Shown: positions 1 through 12,837 of the stretch, piece by piece | Layout: each line of letters begins with the position of its first letter | Position numbering within the stretch: position 1 is the stretch's first letter | Source of the DNA: Prosopocoilus inquinatus | Lineage: Eukaryota; Arthropoda; Insecta; Coleoptera; Lucanidae | Assembly (NCBI GenBank): GCA_036172665.1 | Contig: CM069875.1 | Span: 23,033,806-23,097,805, forward strand | Direction: 5' to 3' | Length of the DNA stretch: 64,000 nt | Program-made: the position numbers and the translations under genes | The notes under the pieces: model-generated | Database searches by the model: none | What the model was told of the DNA's origin: nothing | The model's input: only the letters and a program-made list of their open reading frames with translations

Positions 1-118
1 CTTGCATTTCAGCGGTTCCAAATAAATGGATTCTGTTTATAAAAAGGTAACCTTATTTTTTGATTTTCTTTTTATTCACCCTGAAAAATGGATAGAAATT
101 CTGAATCACGGTGTATAT
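1..118. mobile_element. End of an inverted-repeat element cut by the window edge
   Basis: The segment at about 41-118 matches the terminal inverted repeat of the element at 48.34-48.78 kb. Both contain the AAAAAATAAGG block, a GGTGAAT block and an end reading like CACGGTGTATA. Only one end lies in the window; the rest would lie upstream. No coding potential is visible. It is a non-autonomous element with long terminal inverted repeats, superfamily unknown. Confidence 0.5.
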
Positions 119-124
119 AAACAA

Positions 125-526
125 GCTGTTCCGAAATTAAGTACATAAATTTGTGCGTGAGTAAAGAACGTCAAAATAGATAAATGTTGTTAATGAACTT
201 GTGTCCCAAAATGCATACTTATTAAGATGCATTACAATAACCGATGCAAGGAAAAGAAAACTCGTTGTCAGATGCCTTGTTTCGTCCGAAACTAGTTACA
301 CGCCCACTAGGTGTTCATGATGCAACGTCTCTACGTATTGAACACCTGGTATGACAAGTAGTTCCCGAACAATAAGATTATTAATTCCTTTTTCCTTGCC
401 TGTTCTCATCGGTTATTGTACCGTACCTCAGTTTGTATTTTAGGACATAAGTTCATTAGGAACATTTATTTATTTTGACGTTCTTTATTCACGCATAAAA
501 TTTGTGCACTGAAATTTGGAACACCC
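125..526. mobile_element. Foldback (MITE-like) element, about 400 bp
   Basis: The outer portions are inverted copies of each other. About 125-210 pairs with about 435-526; both arms contain the block AAAGAACGTCAAAATA when read inward. A second inner pair is AATAACCGATG near 237 and its complement near 410. The ends read TGTTCC on one side and GGAACACCCTA on the other, like other TA-flanked elements in this window. There is no open frame of note. It sits directly beside another element end (1-118) and the 3' end of a retrotransposon (from 545). Confidence 0.6.
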
Positions 527-544
527 TAAATATAATTTAGCACT

Positions 545-2870
545 TCGGGCCTAGCGGGCCCATGGCTTGATTTATTATTTTTCTCCATTTTTTCTTGTTC
601 TTCGTCTTATCCCTCCAGTTGGTAATATTCCATTGCTTTAAATCCTTTTCTACTTCCTTCTTCCATCTCATCCATACGTTTCCTAAGTATTTTCTTTCCA
701 CGTAGTATCTTCCTAAGTTTTTTCCTTTCCCATACCATTAACATTTACTCTTCCGCCTTATTTAGTACCCATGTCTCTCCTCCATATTCGACTATTGGCT
801 TTACTACTGTTTTAATATATACTTATCCTAGCTCCTTTAGATACACTTCTATTTTTCAGCAGCCTGGTCAATGTGTAGACACTTCGATTTCCATACATTA
901 TTCTTGCCCGTATCTCCTCTTTAATTTCCGGCTTCCTTGTCAACATTCTTCCTAGAAAAGTGTCCACCTCTTCAAATTTACATGTCTTTTCTTCCGATGT
1001 TATTGTGTATATATGCTGGCCTTTCCTGTACTCCTTATCCGACCTAGTCACGTATTTCGTTGTTGATTCATTCGTTACTGATGTCTTCTATTGTAAACTA
1101 GCCCATTTCTATTGATGTTTGTCCTCTTCATAATTACCTCTCAAACCAAATTAATTAAACAGTACCGGCGACAATAGGTCTCCTTGTCTTATCTTCTCTC
1201 TTACTTCAAACTTCTTCGATACTTTACTTTTCATTTTTTACTCTACTTCCCGTTTGCGTTAGCGTTATTTTTATCATATTAATTAGTTTTTAACTAATTC
1301 CCAGTTCTTCTAGGGCTATACTGAGGTCTCATAACGTACGGAGGAGATTGAAAAGGTACCTAGAGGAGATCAAAGTAAAGCTTTTTTCTCCATAATGTTT
1401 TGGTTAAAAGTCAATAACTAAAAAGTTACAAGAGTTTAAAGTGAAATTACTTAAGAAAGAAAAGTTACTACCTGGAGTAACATTTTACCTTTTAAATTGA
1501 AATTTGGGGTATCTAAGAGTTCACTGAACTTTACATGAAACAGCCATTAAAAAAATGTAGTCACATAAAAGTTGCGGCTATTTCAATTTTTCTTTCAATG
1601 CCCAAAAACGGATTTTCGTATTGCTGTGCACCGCCTACTAATTAAAACAAAACCAGGAAGTAGATTCATTGTGAAATAATTTTGATTAATTGAGAAGCTA
1701 TAGGTGTAAATTAAAGAATAAGTTAAGAAAGTTAAACTGCTGTAACTTTCTTATTATTGGGTTTTCGTCAAAAGCGAATTAAGAAAAGAGCTTTATTCTG
1801 ATTTCTTACAGCTGCCCTTTCAATCTCCTCCGTACACTATGTGACATCTCCTTTCTATTTATCCTGTCATAAGCCTGCTTCAAGTCTATGTTCAGTACTC
1901 AAATGTCCTTTTTATATTCTTAGCTTTCTGCTTGTATTTCCTGCAGTGTGAATATATTACCCATTGTACTCTTGCCTTGCCTAAATCCACATTGGTATTC
2001 GCCCAGTAAACTTTCCAACTGTTTATTATTTAAACAGTCTTTAATATATTTTGTATTATGTACGCTACATTGAGCAGAGCTATTCCTCTATAGTTTTGGC
2101 ATTCTGATCTGTGTCCCTTCTTATAAATCGGGTAGAGTATGGCCTCCCTCCATTCTTCCGGTATTTCTTCTAGTAGGTTCTGCAGTGCTTTGATTAGACG
2201 ATCTCCTCCGGACTTAAACATTTCTTCTGTTAATATTGTCACCTCCTGGGCTGTTATTTCCTTTTCATTCCGTGGTTGATTATTTGGTCCGTTTTGTTTT
2301 ATTCCCTGTACCACAGATTCTTCATCTTGCTCCTGATGGGTATCTGCGTTTAGTAAACCTTCGAAGTATTTCTCCTATTCGCTCAGAATCTCATCCTCCC
2401 ATCCTATCAATTTTCCTTCTTAATTTTTGAAGAATATTGTTTTTGGTTCGTTATCGCATTTCTGTTGCTTAACTTATGTGTACAGATTCCTTATTTCACT
2501 GTTTTTCTAATCTTCTTCTTAGCATTTTTTCATTATGTCTACGCTTTTCTTTCTTTAAAATCCTTTTTATTTTTCTTCTTTGTTCTTCATATTTTCGTTT
2601 ATTTCCTCTGATTGGTTTGTGATTCTCTCCATTCTCCATTCGTTTTTTTTTACAATTCTTTTTTACACTAATCATCAAACTAGTTGTTTCTTTCTTCTTT
2701 TACTTCCTTGTTACATCTTTTGGCCGTTTCTTCCATTGCTATTCATGTTTCCTACCCTGCTTCCTCAACTTCACTTCTTCCCTTAATCTCCTCTCTCTCA
2801 TCAGTACCATTTGTTCTGCTTTAATTCCTACCATAAAATGGTCCGTGTCTAAATCTATTAAATCTATGTT
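545..2870 (-). pseudogene. Non-LTR retrotransposon ORF2 relic (endonuclease end, RT, C-terminus)
   Basis: Reading the minus strand, a broken polyprotein can be followed from about 2870 down to 545. It opens with TDHFMVGIKAE, resembling the end of an AP-type endonuclease (SDH motif). A long basic linker (2500-2800) follows, then YFEGLLNADTH near 2370. The RT N-terminal block is at 2030-2314 (IPEEWREAILYPIYKKG, then CQNYRGIALLN). RT motif A is degraded near 1870 (KQAYDRINRK), and motif B reads RQGDLLSPVLFN near 1170. The C-terminal block is at 812-1051, followed by VVKPIVEYGGETWVL, and the frame ends in MGPLGPKC just before 545. The family encodes endonuclease plus reverse transcriptase for target-primed retrotransposition. 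Many stops and frameshifts and a foreign insertion at 1319-1846 make it dead. The first part of the endonuclease and any ORF1 are missing, so the copy is 5'-truncated. Confidence 0.85.
1319..1846. mobile_element. TA-flanked inverted-repeat element (family M), copy 1
   Basis: This roughly 530-bp non-coding segment splits the retrotransposon ORF: RT motif A lies on one side and the continuation (LEELGIS) on the other. Its ends are inverted repeats containing CGGAGGAGATTGAAA and its complement TTTCAATCTCCTCCG. A second copy is at 33373-33921, with the ends TACTGGGTGTCTCA and TGAGACACCCAGTA. The TA boundaries suggest a non-autonomous Tc1/mariner-type element. Internal sequence is shared between the copies, for example the ACCTAAAGCTTC-like and AGTAACTTTT-like stretches. 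Confidence 0.75.
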
Positions 2871-2949
2871 AAAAAAAGTTAATTTCATAAAATAAAATAC
2901 AAATTACCAAATAAAAATTAAAAATTACAAGTTAAGAATTAAAAATTAC

Positions 2950-4085
2950 AATTAAAACTTAGAAATTTAAAAGAAACGTCCCCTATACCAAAAATGTTTC
3001 TTTTGATAGTTTTTTAAATTTATGTAAATTGCGAGCATCTTTTATATTAAAAAGCAGTTTATTGTAAATATATATGTCTAAGGACACTATCGTTGATTGA
3101 AATATTCTTCTCACTGTTGCGGTTGCAGTAACACTAATGTTGGTGAATATGGTGTTCTCGATGTTCTTGTAACATAATAATGATAGCTACTACTTAATTC
3201 AAAAGCTTGAGTAATCTGTGTAACCCGATACGGTGATATTCATCATATTGATATCATCAATGACATTTTCATCATAAATTTTTCTAAGAAAGTACTCTTT
3301 GTAGTCAGTGGCAGCTGAATTTGCGTTACTCTTTGTAAAAAAAAGATATTGGTAAAGATCGTATCCAACTGTGTTTTTAATGAATTTGTTTAAGAGAGTT
3401 AATTGACTTTTTAACATATTTTGCTAAATGTGAATCGATCTATAATTTCCAGCTTTCTCTGGGCCTCCTTTATTGAATATTGTTATAATTTTCGCTGTTT
3501 TCTGTAATCTAGGATTGAAAATTGACTCTTGTAAACATGTTATTTATTAGGATATCTAACATTGCTAGTGTAATATCTACAACCAAGGTGATGTCATGTG
3601 TAGATATAGTATTATGTCCTGGAGATGTATTTAAACTGCTTATAATCTTTTTTAAATCAATTTCGTCAGTTGCCGTGAAAAAACACATATGCTGGTAGAT
3701 ATTTCTTTGTGACTATACACTGCTGATCAGCTGATTATTTATAAGGTCAGGCACTTGGTTAATATAGGAATTATTTAATATGTTTGCCACATCTACAAGA
3801 TCTTCATAAAGTATATCTTCTTTTTTAATTTTGATAGTCTCACATTTTGTTTTGCTTTTAATGTTAAGGATATCTTTGTTCAACTTGTCAAGATTGTTTT
3901 TCATTGTCGCATAATGTTCTGTTTTGCCTTTTTTTCCATGTTATTAACTTTGTTTTCTACTGATTTAAATTGTTTAAATCCGTTTTAAAGTTTTAATTTT
4001 CATGTTTTTTTTTTAAACAGTCCATACGATTTTTTATTTCTTCTATTATTTCGCTTGTTATCCAGTTAATTTCGAATTAAATCGA
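2950..4085 (-). pseudogene. Second non-LTR retrotransposon relic (Jockey/CR1-like ORF2), internally deleted
   Basis: On the minus strand the typical pre-RT helix reads WITSEIIEEIKNRMDCLK near 4060-4010. Next come a linker (3713-3904), the pre-RT block TATDEIDLKKIISSLN followed by SPGHN (3690-3600), and the first RT block, TTAKIITIFNKGGPEKAGNY then RSIHI near 3500-3425. After this the expected RT core is absent. An unplaced 72-codon frame (3199-3417) follows, and then the usual C-terminal tail, YIYNKLLFNIKDARNLHKFK (about 3080-3010). It is therefore a dead copy that lost most of its RT domain. Order and spacing fit Jockey/CR1-clade elements, but the clade is an inference. Confidence 0.75.
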
Positions 4086-5829
4086 AGAAAGTCCTATGTT
4101 TAATGTAAGGTCAGTCTAAGATTTGGACAGAATGAAATATGTATTTCCATTTTTATTTCAACCATTATTTCTCCCAGTTTATTCGGCAGACATCGTTTAT
4201 TCATTCGCTGTGAGAACAGGAACATTCCATTCAATATCACAACAGAAGACTAAAGATCTGCATCCGTATACGACCTACTTTCTGTAAAGTAAATTCTTGC
4301 GAGAAAGTCAAAATAAGGATACCTCACAGTATCTCCTCTGTATTAATATACTTATTTCTATTATCTATAATATTCATTAACGGTTGTAGTTGAAAGCTTG
4401 AATTCATTAATAATTCTGTAAATTCCCCTGTATTCGGTATTTAGTATAAAAAAATTGTGATAAATGTTAAAGTAAATAGACTAGTATTATTGGTTACATC
4501 ATTTATGTATCGACATGAAATTTCAGAGGGTGTATTGGTTCCATGTTGGGAAAGATAATTCGACAAGCGGCTTCATTAATAATTATTATGATGCGTAATG
4601 TGGTTGAGATAAATACATATTTGTGATTACACCGTCCGCATTACAAATGAAGTTTCAATTCCACTGAAATGTTAATTAATTTGGCTTGTTGATTTATGTA
4701 TAAAAGGAACATTTACGTAATTATGACTGTTCGAAATTATATAATTTTCTAACAATGATCAAAATAATAAAAATAAATGGCACAATACATACTATACTAT
4801 AACATCTGTCAAGGTATTTCTGTAACATAGCAATTTGATAATAAGTAAAACAAGAACCGTAAATAGAAATTCAAGAAACAAGTAAGAAGGCCAAATATAA
4901 TAAAGGACTGATAAAACATTAATTTCTCATAGTTAAAAGTAAAATATCATAAGAAAAGAGAAATAATGTCAAAGATTTGAAAAGATAGAATTAATTCGAA
5001 ATTAAGGGTTTAAGTCTTACAAAAAAGAAAAAATCGCGTACAGCTTAAAAATCAAGTAGCGCAGTTTTTATCTATATCTTGCCTTGCAAATGGAGTTTTG
5101 TGAATTTTAACATATTTTTAAAAATCAAGTTATGCACTGACAGCGAAATTGTTTGTGAATTTTAACTGCTTGACATATCAAAAGTCAAACACCAGCTTAA
5201 TACAAATGTAAAAATTTGAAATTCTTATTCTTACTTTATTTTTTGAAATTCCTATAGCTACAAAATATTTAATTTCATTTAATCTCTCAATTCAATGAGA
5301 ACTACCTGGTTAGGTTTTTTATAAGCGCAACAAATATGAAACATAAAGACAGTACTTAATGCCATATTTCACCAAGTGCGCGATGCTTAAGAAAGATGTA
5401 TTATTTTTCACATCGTCTTGTTTATGATCGTGGAAATAAACTGGCATTGCAGAAAATCAGGTAAGTAAAACAGTAAAAGTATTTCTCTTAAGAAATAAAA
5501 ATAAACTTTAAGAGCACTGAGGGCTAAGTAAAACCCATGAGAGTAGATAGGGAAACTAAAGTACGATCTAAATAAAAAACTTTGGAACAGGTGCAAATAT
5601 TTGAGAGGCAAATAGAAGAAAGAAATATTGAAAGTAATAGATAAAACTAGACTCGAAACATTCCGATATTAACGTACTGTTTAAAATAATGCACGGAAAG
5701 CAGTAATAAAATAAGTAATGGAAATAATAGTAAAAAATAAGTAATAATAAACAAAATACGCTATGAAATTTTAGATAGAGATTGAATAGAAGGAAATAGA
5801 ATAACACAGACGTGATTAAAAAAGTGAAA
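4086..5829. other. AT-rich stretch, nothing recognised
   Basis: No coding signature, clear inverted repeat or tandem array was seen. Two hydrophobic minus-strand frames (5408-5611 and 5568-5807) are what T-rich complement sequence gives by chance. Confidence 0.5.
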
Positions 5830-6073
5830 AGTAAAGGGTTCTAGTTACAATTGGATCTATTTTATTAGGAATAATGTGAATCGCATAGCAAGCTGAGGAC
5901 AGAGAAGAACGTTGTGAATATGATTCGTCCATTTTAAATTATCATCTAAATGGAGTCCTAAGAATTTTATATCTTTGATTTTACTTAATTTGTTATCTCC
6001 AATTAATATATCGAAATCAATAAACTTGTTTTTAAATAGGAGATATTTAGTTTTATTCGAATTAAATGATATA

Positions 6074-6219
6074 GGGACCTATTCTGTATCAAAAGCGTTA
6101 AATTTAAAGGACTATTAAATTTTGTTGCTACGGTAACAACCAATCAAAAAACTATATTTAAAATTTTAAAGGACCTCTAAATTTTAACAGCCCGTTAAAC
6201 AGTTACAGAATACGCCCCA
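6074..6219. mobile_element. Short inverted-repeat element inside retrotransposon copy A
   Basis: This segment of about 146 bp interrupts the retrotransposon frame just before the KLSFNSNKTKYLLF block. Its ends are imperfect inverted repeats: CTATTCTGTA on the left and TACAGAATACG on the right. Inner complementary stretches are TTAAATTTAAAGGAC and its imperfect partner TTTAAAGGACCTCTAAA. It is non-coding. Confidence 0.6.
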
Positions 6220-6291
6220 TAATCATCTAATTTAGAAAAGAGTATCTACCAGATGCAACAGTAAAAAATATACAGAGCCATTTAAAAAATA

Positions 6292-6456
6292 AAAGATGAC
6301 AGTCGTTTGACTATGCAGGTAATTAAAAAATAATTATTAATTGATCACATTTCTTAGTGTTTTAGTCTCATTTCATTTGCCTTTCTGTTTTTGAAAATTA
6401 GTCTATAAATAAAGGAGTTCTGGCTAGGGCCGTTTTCTGTAATACACCCTGTATAA
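6292..6456. mobile_element. Fragment with a TA-type terminal repeat inside retrotransposon copy A
   Basis: The right edge reads ATACACCCTGTATA, the usual end of TA-inserting elements in this window, immediately next to the LCDLINYSF block. The left edge is unclear. The segment replaces the RT core expected at this position. Confidence 0.4.
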
Positions 6457-7390
6457 GAGGACGACCTTTGCAAGTTTGGAACATGTTGGAAAGCAACCTT
6501 CCTGAAAAGAGTAGTTAATAAGGTCACATAGTGATTTTATTGTAGGATATGGTAATTTTCAATTATTTTGATAGGTATGTCATCAGCTCCGCAGAAAGTG
6601 GTATTTTCAAATTTCTTGATAACTGCTAAAATTTCCAGAACATCAGTAGGCTCGATAAAGAAGGTGAGGTGGTGGTTAATAGTTTGCAGAAGCGAGAGGT
6701 GGCTAGTGCTTGTCCCCGATCGTGCAGAAATATTTTTTGCTATGGAAACGAAGTGGTCATTTAGTGTATTGGACTATTGGTTAATTCGCCAACAATTTTC
6801 CAAGATTCTCTAACGGTGTTTGAAGATTTATTTAATCTTTCTGAGATATACATCTTTTTCGACAAATTAATAAGTTTTTTTTATAATTCTTTTATAGGTT
6901 GTGAAGTACTGGTGAAACAATATTTTATTTGTAATTTTTTTATGGGCTGAGATTTTGTTTTATTTTTCAAACTGCTGTTTAGACCGGGTGTTAGCCAGTG
7001 TTTAGGTGACTGTTACTTACTGTTTTTTTTTTTTAGAGGAAATGATTTATTATGTATTATTCCAAGTAAATCAACAAAATTTTCAAAGGCTTCATTAACG
7101 TTTAGCTTTTGATCAACAGACCAATCCGCATTATTACAATTCTCCACGAACTCACAATAGGCCTTATGACAGAAACGTCTATCATTCAAACAGTTAGTTT
7201 CATTTGGTAATTCCGATAAGTTAAGAATACAAGCAATCGCTTCAGGATCCGAAAATCCAACATTGAAGGGCTTGGCTTGAAGTATCAACCCATCAAAATT
7301 AGTGCAGACTTAGTCTAAAACGTTAGAGGATGTGGCACTTATTCTGGTGAGCGAGTTTATGTACATTTTCATGTTAAAACTTAATAATCA

Positions 7391-8069
7391 CTGACATTAA
7401 TCTTTAAAAAAAGAAAATCCTTAGATGAGCTGCTATATGTTAAAATTACGCAATTAAATGTATTTAATTACAATTCAATTTTTTTTAAATTGTGATATAA
7501 GGTACGTAGGTACGTGCAACAAAACTCAAAATCGAACTCTGTCGATAAATCATGGTAATTGTCTATTGCGACACATTGAACTTAATCAAGACACAAAATG
7601 ACAGCGGTAATAAATGAGTGAATGAATATTCACCAGCTACTTAGCTACTTGTTATAATCGGTAATTGAAACATATATTTTTGTCATTTGCCATGTCAGAG
7701 TAACGCTTTTCGACGTCATCAAATACGTCATTGCTGTTACTTGGTAATAGAAATCTGTCACCAAGGTCGCCAGGAAGGAAACTTAGGTAATTGAAAAACG
7801 GAACTATCAATCCTACTGTATAAAATAAAGTGATAAAAATGTAAATTTGATCATTTTTAAAAATAATTACTATATTATTGGTATTAATTTTCTAAATTCA
7901 TCTTCTTTCAGAATTTCTGGTCAGTTATTACCGCACCGTACTGGACGCATTTTTGCTGTCACTGCAAAAGTTATAACTTTCGAATGGTGGAGGTTAACCT
8001 ACTGGGTTAATACAGCTTACAGAGTCAATTATAGCGAAAATTTACCTTTTATATCGCTCGAGGACACAT
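7391..8069. other. Unrecognised AT-rich stretch
   Basis: Apart from a short GTACGTAG direct repeat near 7500 nothing stands out. Frames here are short and show no family motif. Confidence 0.4.
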
Positions 8070-8070
8070 G

Positions 8071-8201
8071 AGGCGTTTATGATAATTGGAGCGGTATACA
8101 CCGATTAATCTATTCTCTCACTCTTACTTGTATTAAACGCATTCGTTCTATCTTACTTTTCTACCCTGATCCACGTACCACTCCAATTATCGTAAACGCC
8201 T
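8071..8201. repeat. Short inverted-repeat (hairpin) element, about 130 bp
   Basis: The arm GGCGTTTATGATAATTGGAG at 8072-8091 is matched by the inverted arm CTCCAATTATCGTAAACGCC at 8181-8200, with two differences. The loop is about 85 bp and non-coding. It resembles a miniature inverted-repeat element, but no target duplication was identified. Confidence 0.5.
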
Positions 8202-11200
8202 ATGGTTACAAATGTTTTAACCAATGTTCCGTTAAGTATATTATTAGTGGAAAATTTAATTCCTGTACACAATGAAATAATTCTTCTTCTTTGTAACCTT
8301 GAATATTCAGAATAAATAATTGTGTCGCGGAGTTTACTAAAAATCATCTTCGTACGTGGTGTTAGTTTCATGGGAAGTGTCATGTATTCCTACAGATTAT
8401 ATTTACAAGATTTTACTTTCGAATAATTTAAAAAACCCGCTCTGTTCAAAAGTAACGACGATGTGGTTAAAACAACGACCGATTTGCAAAACAAAATCAG
8501 CTTTTAAATTATCTGCACCGTAAGTACTGTGCTTGCATGTCTCTTTAATTTATTTTAATAGTTTCTTCAATAGCATCAAACTCTTCTTGCAATTTAGATC
8601 TTAGTGCCAGTAGTGATACCATTATAAACGATCACGCGTGAGATGAACTAATGACAGGATTAAGATGAACTATGCCCACCAAAAAATAGTCTGGGACATG
8701 TAATATGTCCTATTGTAAATATAACGAATTAAATACCTATTGTCGCTTTAATGTAATCGTCCATATCCCATATTCCATACTCCAATTGTACGATTTTCAC
8801 AATATTTTTGAATACTCATTCATGTAAGAATCCAGATTATTCTTATTATTGTTATTATTTTTGTGATTCGATACACGGTAATTCACTATAATTCAGTACA
8901 CTTCATTTAATTAAGATTTAATTAAGATTAAATTAGAACTTATATCGGAATATGTCTCATTGAAAAACACCAATGAAACACATGCAGCTGCGAGCTTATA
9001 TAGCGAAAGCGTTAGTCAGCTTGTAATGTACCAATAAAAGAGATCATATTAGGGTATCATGTTAAATGTTGCTGTTGAATCAGCGATGAGTCATAGGAAG
9101 GAAAATTCTATGCGTTTCCGTAATGCAGCTTCCAATGCAAGCCAATTCCAGGAAAGCCCGGGCTAGCTTTAGATACTCACGTCACCCTTGATCATAATAA
9201 GTATGACAAGAAAAGAAAGCTCGCTCGAACTTGATTTAGTTTGTTGGACACATGTCTCAATTTTCCTCGTCGTGAAGTTTTCAAAATTAAAAATTATTTT
9301 GAATCAATCAATTTTCCTCATTTAATTTAAATAAAGTATAGTTAAGAAGCATCCAGAACCGTCGAGGGTGAGTTTGAATAAAATAGAGTTATTGTTGCTT
9401 AAAATCTAGCATCTAGCGAACTTTTTTGAAGTGAACTAATTTTTGTTGGTCTTTCCCTTCTCTCTTTCGTATTCTAGTTTCAATTTTAAGTTAATTGTTA
9501 AATTTTAATTAATTAATTTAATTTAATACGCATATTATTTTGCTTGTAATCTCTTTGTTATTGTACGAAAATTGTTCTTCTATTTCAATATATTTTACAA
9601 TGCAAAGCTTCTATTTTTATTTGAATTATTATAAAGAGTGTTAAGTAAGTTGAGAAAGAGATAAGGAGTGGGCCGATTTCTGCAATTCTGAAAATATAAG
9701 TAGACGCCACTTGAGCAATCCATGGAAAACAACTTGGATACCGCATTGTGGCTTTGAACTCGAAATCAGAACTATACTAACAAAGAAAATCGAGATTCAA
9801 AATTGTAGGAACTGCTAAAAGAATTGGAGACAAAAAGGGGTTGAAAAATGGTTATTGGGTTAAATGGTTTTCCGGTTATTATTAAAAGATGAGAAAAGAA
9901 TGTCTGCCTTCTTTTAAGCCTTTTCACTTTTTTTCATGCCCAATGTTATATTTAGTTTCCTGTTTTATTGATGTTTATAAGAGAAAAACATTGCTGATAC
10001 TTAATTTAAAAAAAAAACTTTTTACTTTTCATAAACGTAATAAAATGTTGAGAAATTGTATTAATTCGAATATTTCCATTTGTTGTCAACTTTCTTACTT
10101 TGTTATAAAGAGATTCGGTTTCTTTTTTAATTATTTTTTTCCAATATTTTGAAGGTCTCAGTTAAGTATGCAATAATGCAATTTTTGTTTCAAGCTTTAT
10201 GTCACCTATTTTGAAACAGAAACATTATTACCCTGATAGTTCTTAATTTTATAGAATTTTGAAAAGTTTTTTCGTAACTTCTTCTTTGCAACTAGCAGCA
10301 TTCAGCCTCAAGAGTTATTTATTTTCGTGCTCACTTATTGTGTGGTCATCAATTTCTTGAACTCTCTGTCTTATTTCTTTTCCAAGTATAATAATGTTAT
10401 AGGTATCTAGTATTTTCTATTCTTCGTCGAACTTCGTTTACCTATCTTGCATTGCTTTTCTCCTATTCGATGATAAAGATCATTTTTCCTGTTCATTGGA
10501 AAAAATGTTGTTAGTCACTGCTTCTGTTTATTTTCTTTTGCCAATTTAATGGATATAAATTGTATTCGCTGGGTAAATCTAATTCTAATGGTATTAAGTA
10601 GCCAAAATTCCAAAACTAATCAGACAGTGCAAGGTAGTGGAAACAATCTATTACTTTCGAAAACATGCGTTAATATTAAAAGAAAACAAACTTTCAATAT
10701 TAAAATTAAAAAGTTTTCTCTGAAAATTTAGCGAAAACGAAAATTTACTCCACAGTTTACGAATGGAAATTATTTTAAAAAACTATGTAATTGTGTTGTA
10801 GTTGATATGATATTTGTCGAATTAGCAAAATAAGAAGCTTTTCCTTTCGATTAGTTAAACGTATTTTCAAGTTAAGGCAAGTCGGTGTTAAAAAGATAAA
10901 AAATAATGACCCACAGGAAATTCTTAACTTCACTCTTATTCCTGATCGCAATTAGTTCTTACAAGATTTTTTCGAATTAATCGAATAAGGAAGCGATGCT
11001 TCGTTTGCAGGATTCGATTTGTATTCCGGTCAAATTCAGACTGCCGTTGCACGTTCAGCATCCAACATCGAGCTAATTTGGATGCATTCATGAATTATCT
11101 CGTTTTTTATTTCGGTTTTGGGAGCTCGAATTCCAGTAAAAAAAATAGTAATGGTTTCAAACACTGTTTAAAATTGTGTTGGTGCAGAAAAATAATTAAC

Positions 11201-11677
11201 GCCTCTTTTATGTATTCGCATTTCTGTATTAAGTTGCAAAACTCGAAATGAATTTGGCTTTTTAAGGTCCATCAAGTTCATTAGGCGCGTTTAATTACTT
11301 CTGAGATCTTATGATAAAACTCATTTACTCCTTTTAATTAAAAGAAATTACCACAGCTCGAACTTACCAAGATAGATTATGAGTTTGTTTGAAAATTATA
11401 ATTAATACAGCTTGTATTATATGTCGGCTTCTTTCTCATCTTTATATTTCTAAATTATGTTACAGAACTTACATATTCCTGGTCTAACAGGTTCTATAAG
11501 CTCGGTTAATTACTTTTGTGATGTAATAAAATTCTCAATTTAACGCCAAGGATATAATTTGCATTAGTCTTCTACAAAATTTCCTCAGAATAAATTTTTT
11601 AAAAATGAAAAGTTATTTTAATTTGCATGAAAGGGTATCGTTGAGTGACTGTAATAATTATGCTAAAATGTACTAAG
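8202..11677. other. Long AT-rich stretch without recognisable genes
   Basis: Several kilobases contain only short, stop-rich frames. I saw no transposase, RT or host-gene motif. A TATATA-then-TCAG arrangement near 8997-9020 was considered as a promoter but is unsupported. Confidence 0.4.
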
Positions 11678-11685
11678 CTTATAAT

Positions 11686-11917
11686 CAGGACAAAGAATTC
11701 ACGCCACTTCGTCCGCGAAGGGTACGAAAATTTAGTGCTGGGACTGTTCAGCCTTACCCATAACAATTTCTGTGAAATGCAAACGCTGACATTGAAGTCC
11801 TTTCCCTCCCACTCAATAATAATTCAATGCATCGAAGTCGTAGAAAGGCGATGGGGGTAAATAGTGCAATTGGCGTAAAAAGCGTCCTACACTAAGTGGC
11901 CTAAATTCTTTTCCCTG
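11686..11917 (-). mobile_element. hAT-type miniature element, 232 bp, copy 1, perfect 8-bp duplication
   Basis: Ends are CAGGACAAAGAATTC and, inverted, CAGGGAAAAGAATTT. The flanks are an exact 8-bp duplication CTTATAAT (11678-11685 and 11918-11925). The interior aligns along its whole length, in opposite orientation, with the element at 53900-54131, which is also 232 bp. An 8-bp duplication and CAGGG ends are the hallmark of hAT superfamily elements. It has no transposase and would depend on one supplied elsewhere. Confidence 0.85.
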
Positions 11918-11925
11918 CTTATAAT

Positions 11926-12837
11926 GAACTTAGCTTATGTTATTGATATTGTTGAAGTCGATGGATGTAGTATTTCGATTTTAACAAGGAATGAAAACGC
12001 ATTAGCGTTTAATTTATTATTTAATCAGAGTTCTCACTTTATTATCATTGAAACATTTTCCAGGTTTTTCCAGACTTTTGAGCAAAAAAATACTATTTAA
12101 CTTTCGTATTTTACCTACTTTTCAGCTTTCCGCAATTTCAGAACAGAAGTAACAGATGTACAAAATAATTAAATAGTAATTTGTTATTATTATATGTATT
12201 GCGATGAAAATTGTTGCATTACCTTTAAAAATTACAAGCAATTCATGTTAATGGCATTCGTTAAAATAAAATACATTCCATTTTTTAAAAAACAAGAACT
12301 CTTAATATAGGCAACCTAATGAACACAGCCGTTTGTATGGGTGCCTATACTAAAAACTGCAATTAAAAAAAAATGTGAAAACTTTTTTACAATTCACTTA
12401 AATTTTGCAATTCTATTTATTTTAATATTCAAAACAATTTTTTATTTGTTCTTACTTTAGAAAACAAACTTGCAGTTTTTAAAATTAATTTCCCCCACTT
12501 TTGCATTAAAATAAACAAATTTTCGCTGACGTTGCGAACGTTCTCAATTCCCTGATTTTGTCCGATTTTCCAGGTTTTTCTGCTAAGTGGGAACCTTGTT
12601 AATTTAGAGTTTGCGAAAAGGCATCATTACGTTATAGATGCATCCTTATAAATTAGAAAAGGTAGCTAATATTTCAAGACGAAAGGGAAAAGCACTAAAT
12701 TTGAAAAATGTATTAATAAATTTAGACGATTTTTTAGTTCGGTGCTTCGCATGTTCGTCTACAAGTGTTAATTTAATCTATTTTATAACGATTGTATTTA
12801 TAACGTAATGATGTGTTTGTGTAAACTTCATACTGGG
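11926..12837. other. AT-rich stretch, nothing recognised
   Basis: No family motif or repeat structure was identified between the hAT miniature element and the dispersed repeat that follows. Confidence 0.4.

Larger units (their letters stand above)
5830..7390 (-). pseudogene. Third non-LTR retrotransposon relic, copy A of a two-copy family
   Basis: Minus-strand frames give, in order: the endonuclease tail (SLTRISATSSNVLD, then VGFSDPEAIACIL, near 7390-7210); the linker (7013-7288); a helix with KKMYISERLN (about 6860); the pre-RT block with SNTLNDHFVSIAK (about 6770); and the first RT block LCDLINYSFQEGCFPTC (about 6530-6470). After an insertion comes the post-RT block KLSFNSNKTKYLLFKN, then IKFLGLHLDDNLKWTNHI (6070-5930). 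The same order and wording occur on the plus strand at 18772-19830, so the two are copies of one family. In copy A the endonuclease SDH motif reads SDP, most of the RT core is missing, and two small elements are inserted. It cannot be functional. Confidence 0.85.

Noticed and set aside
5408..5807. Hydrophobic minus-strand frames resembling membrane proteins (also 44416-44718 and 30750-31091)
   Set aside because: Phenylalanine, leucine and tyrosine richness follows from T-rich sequence; there is no start context, family motif or conservation.
8997..9022. TATATA followed by TCAG as a possible promoter
   Set aside because: Spacing and context are weak and no exon-like segment follows.
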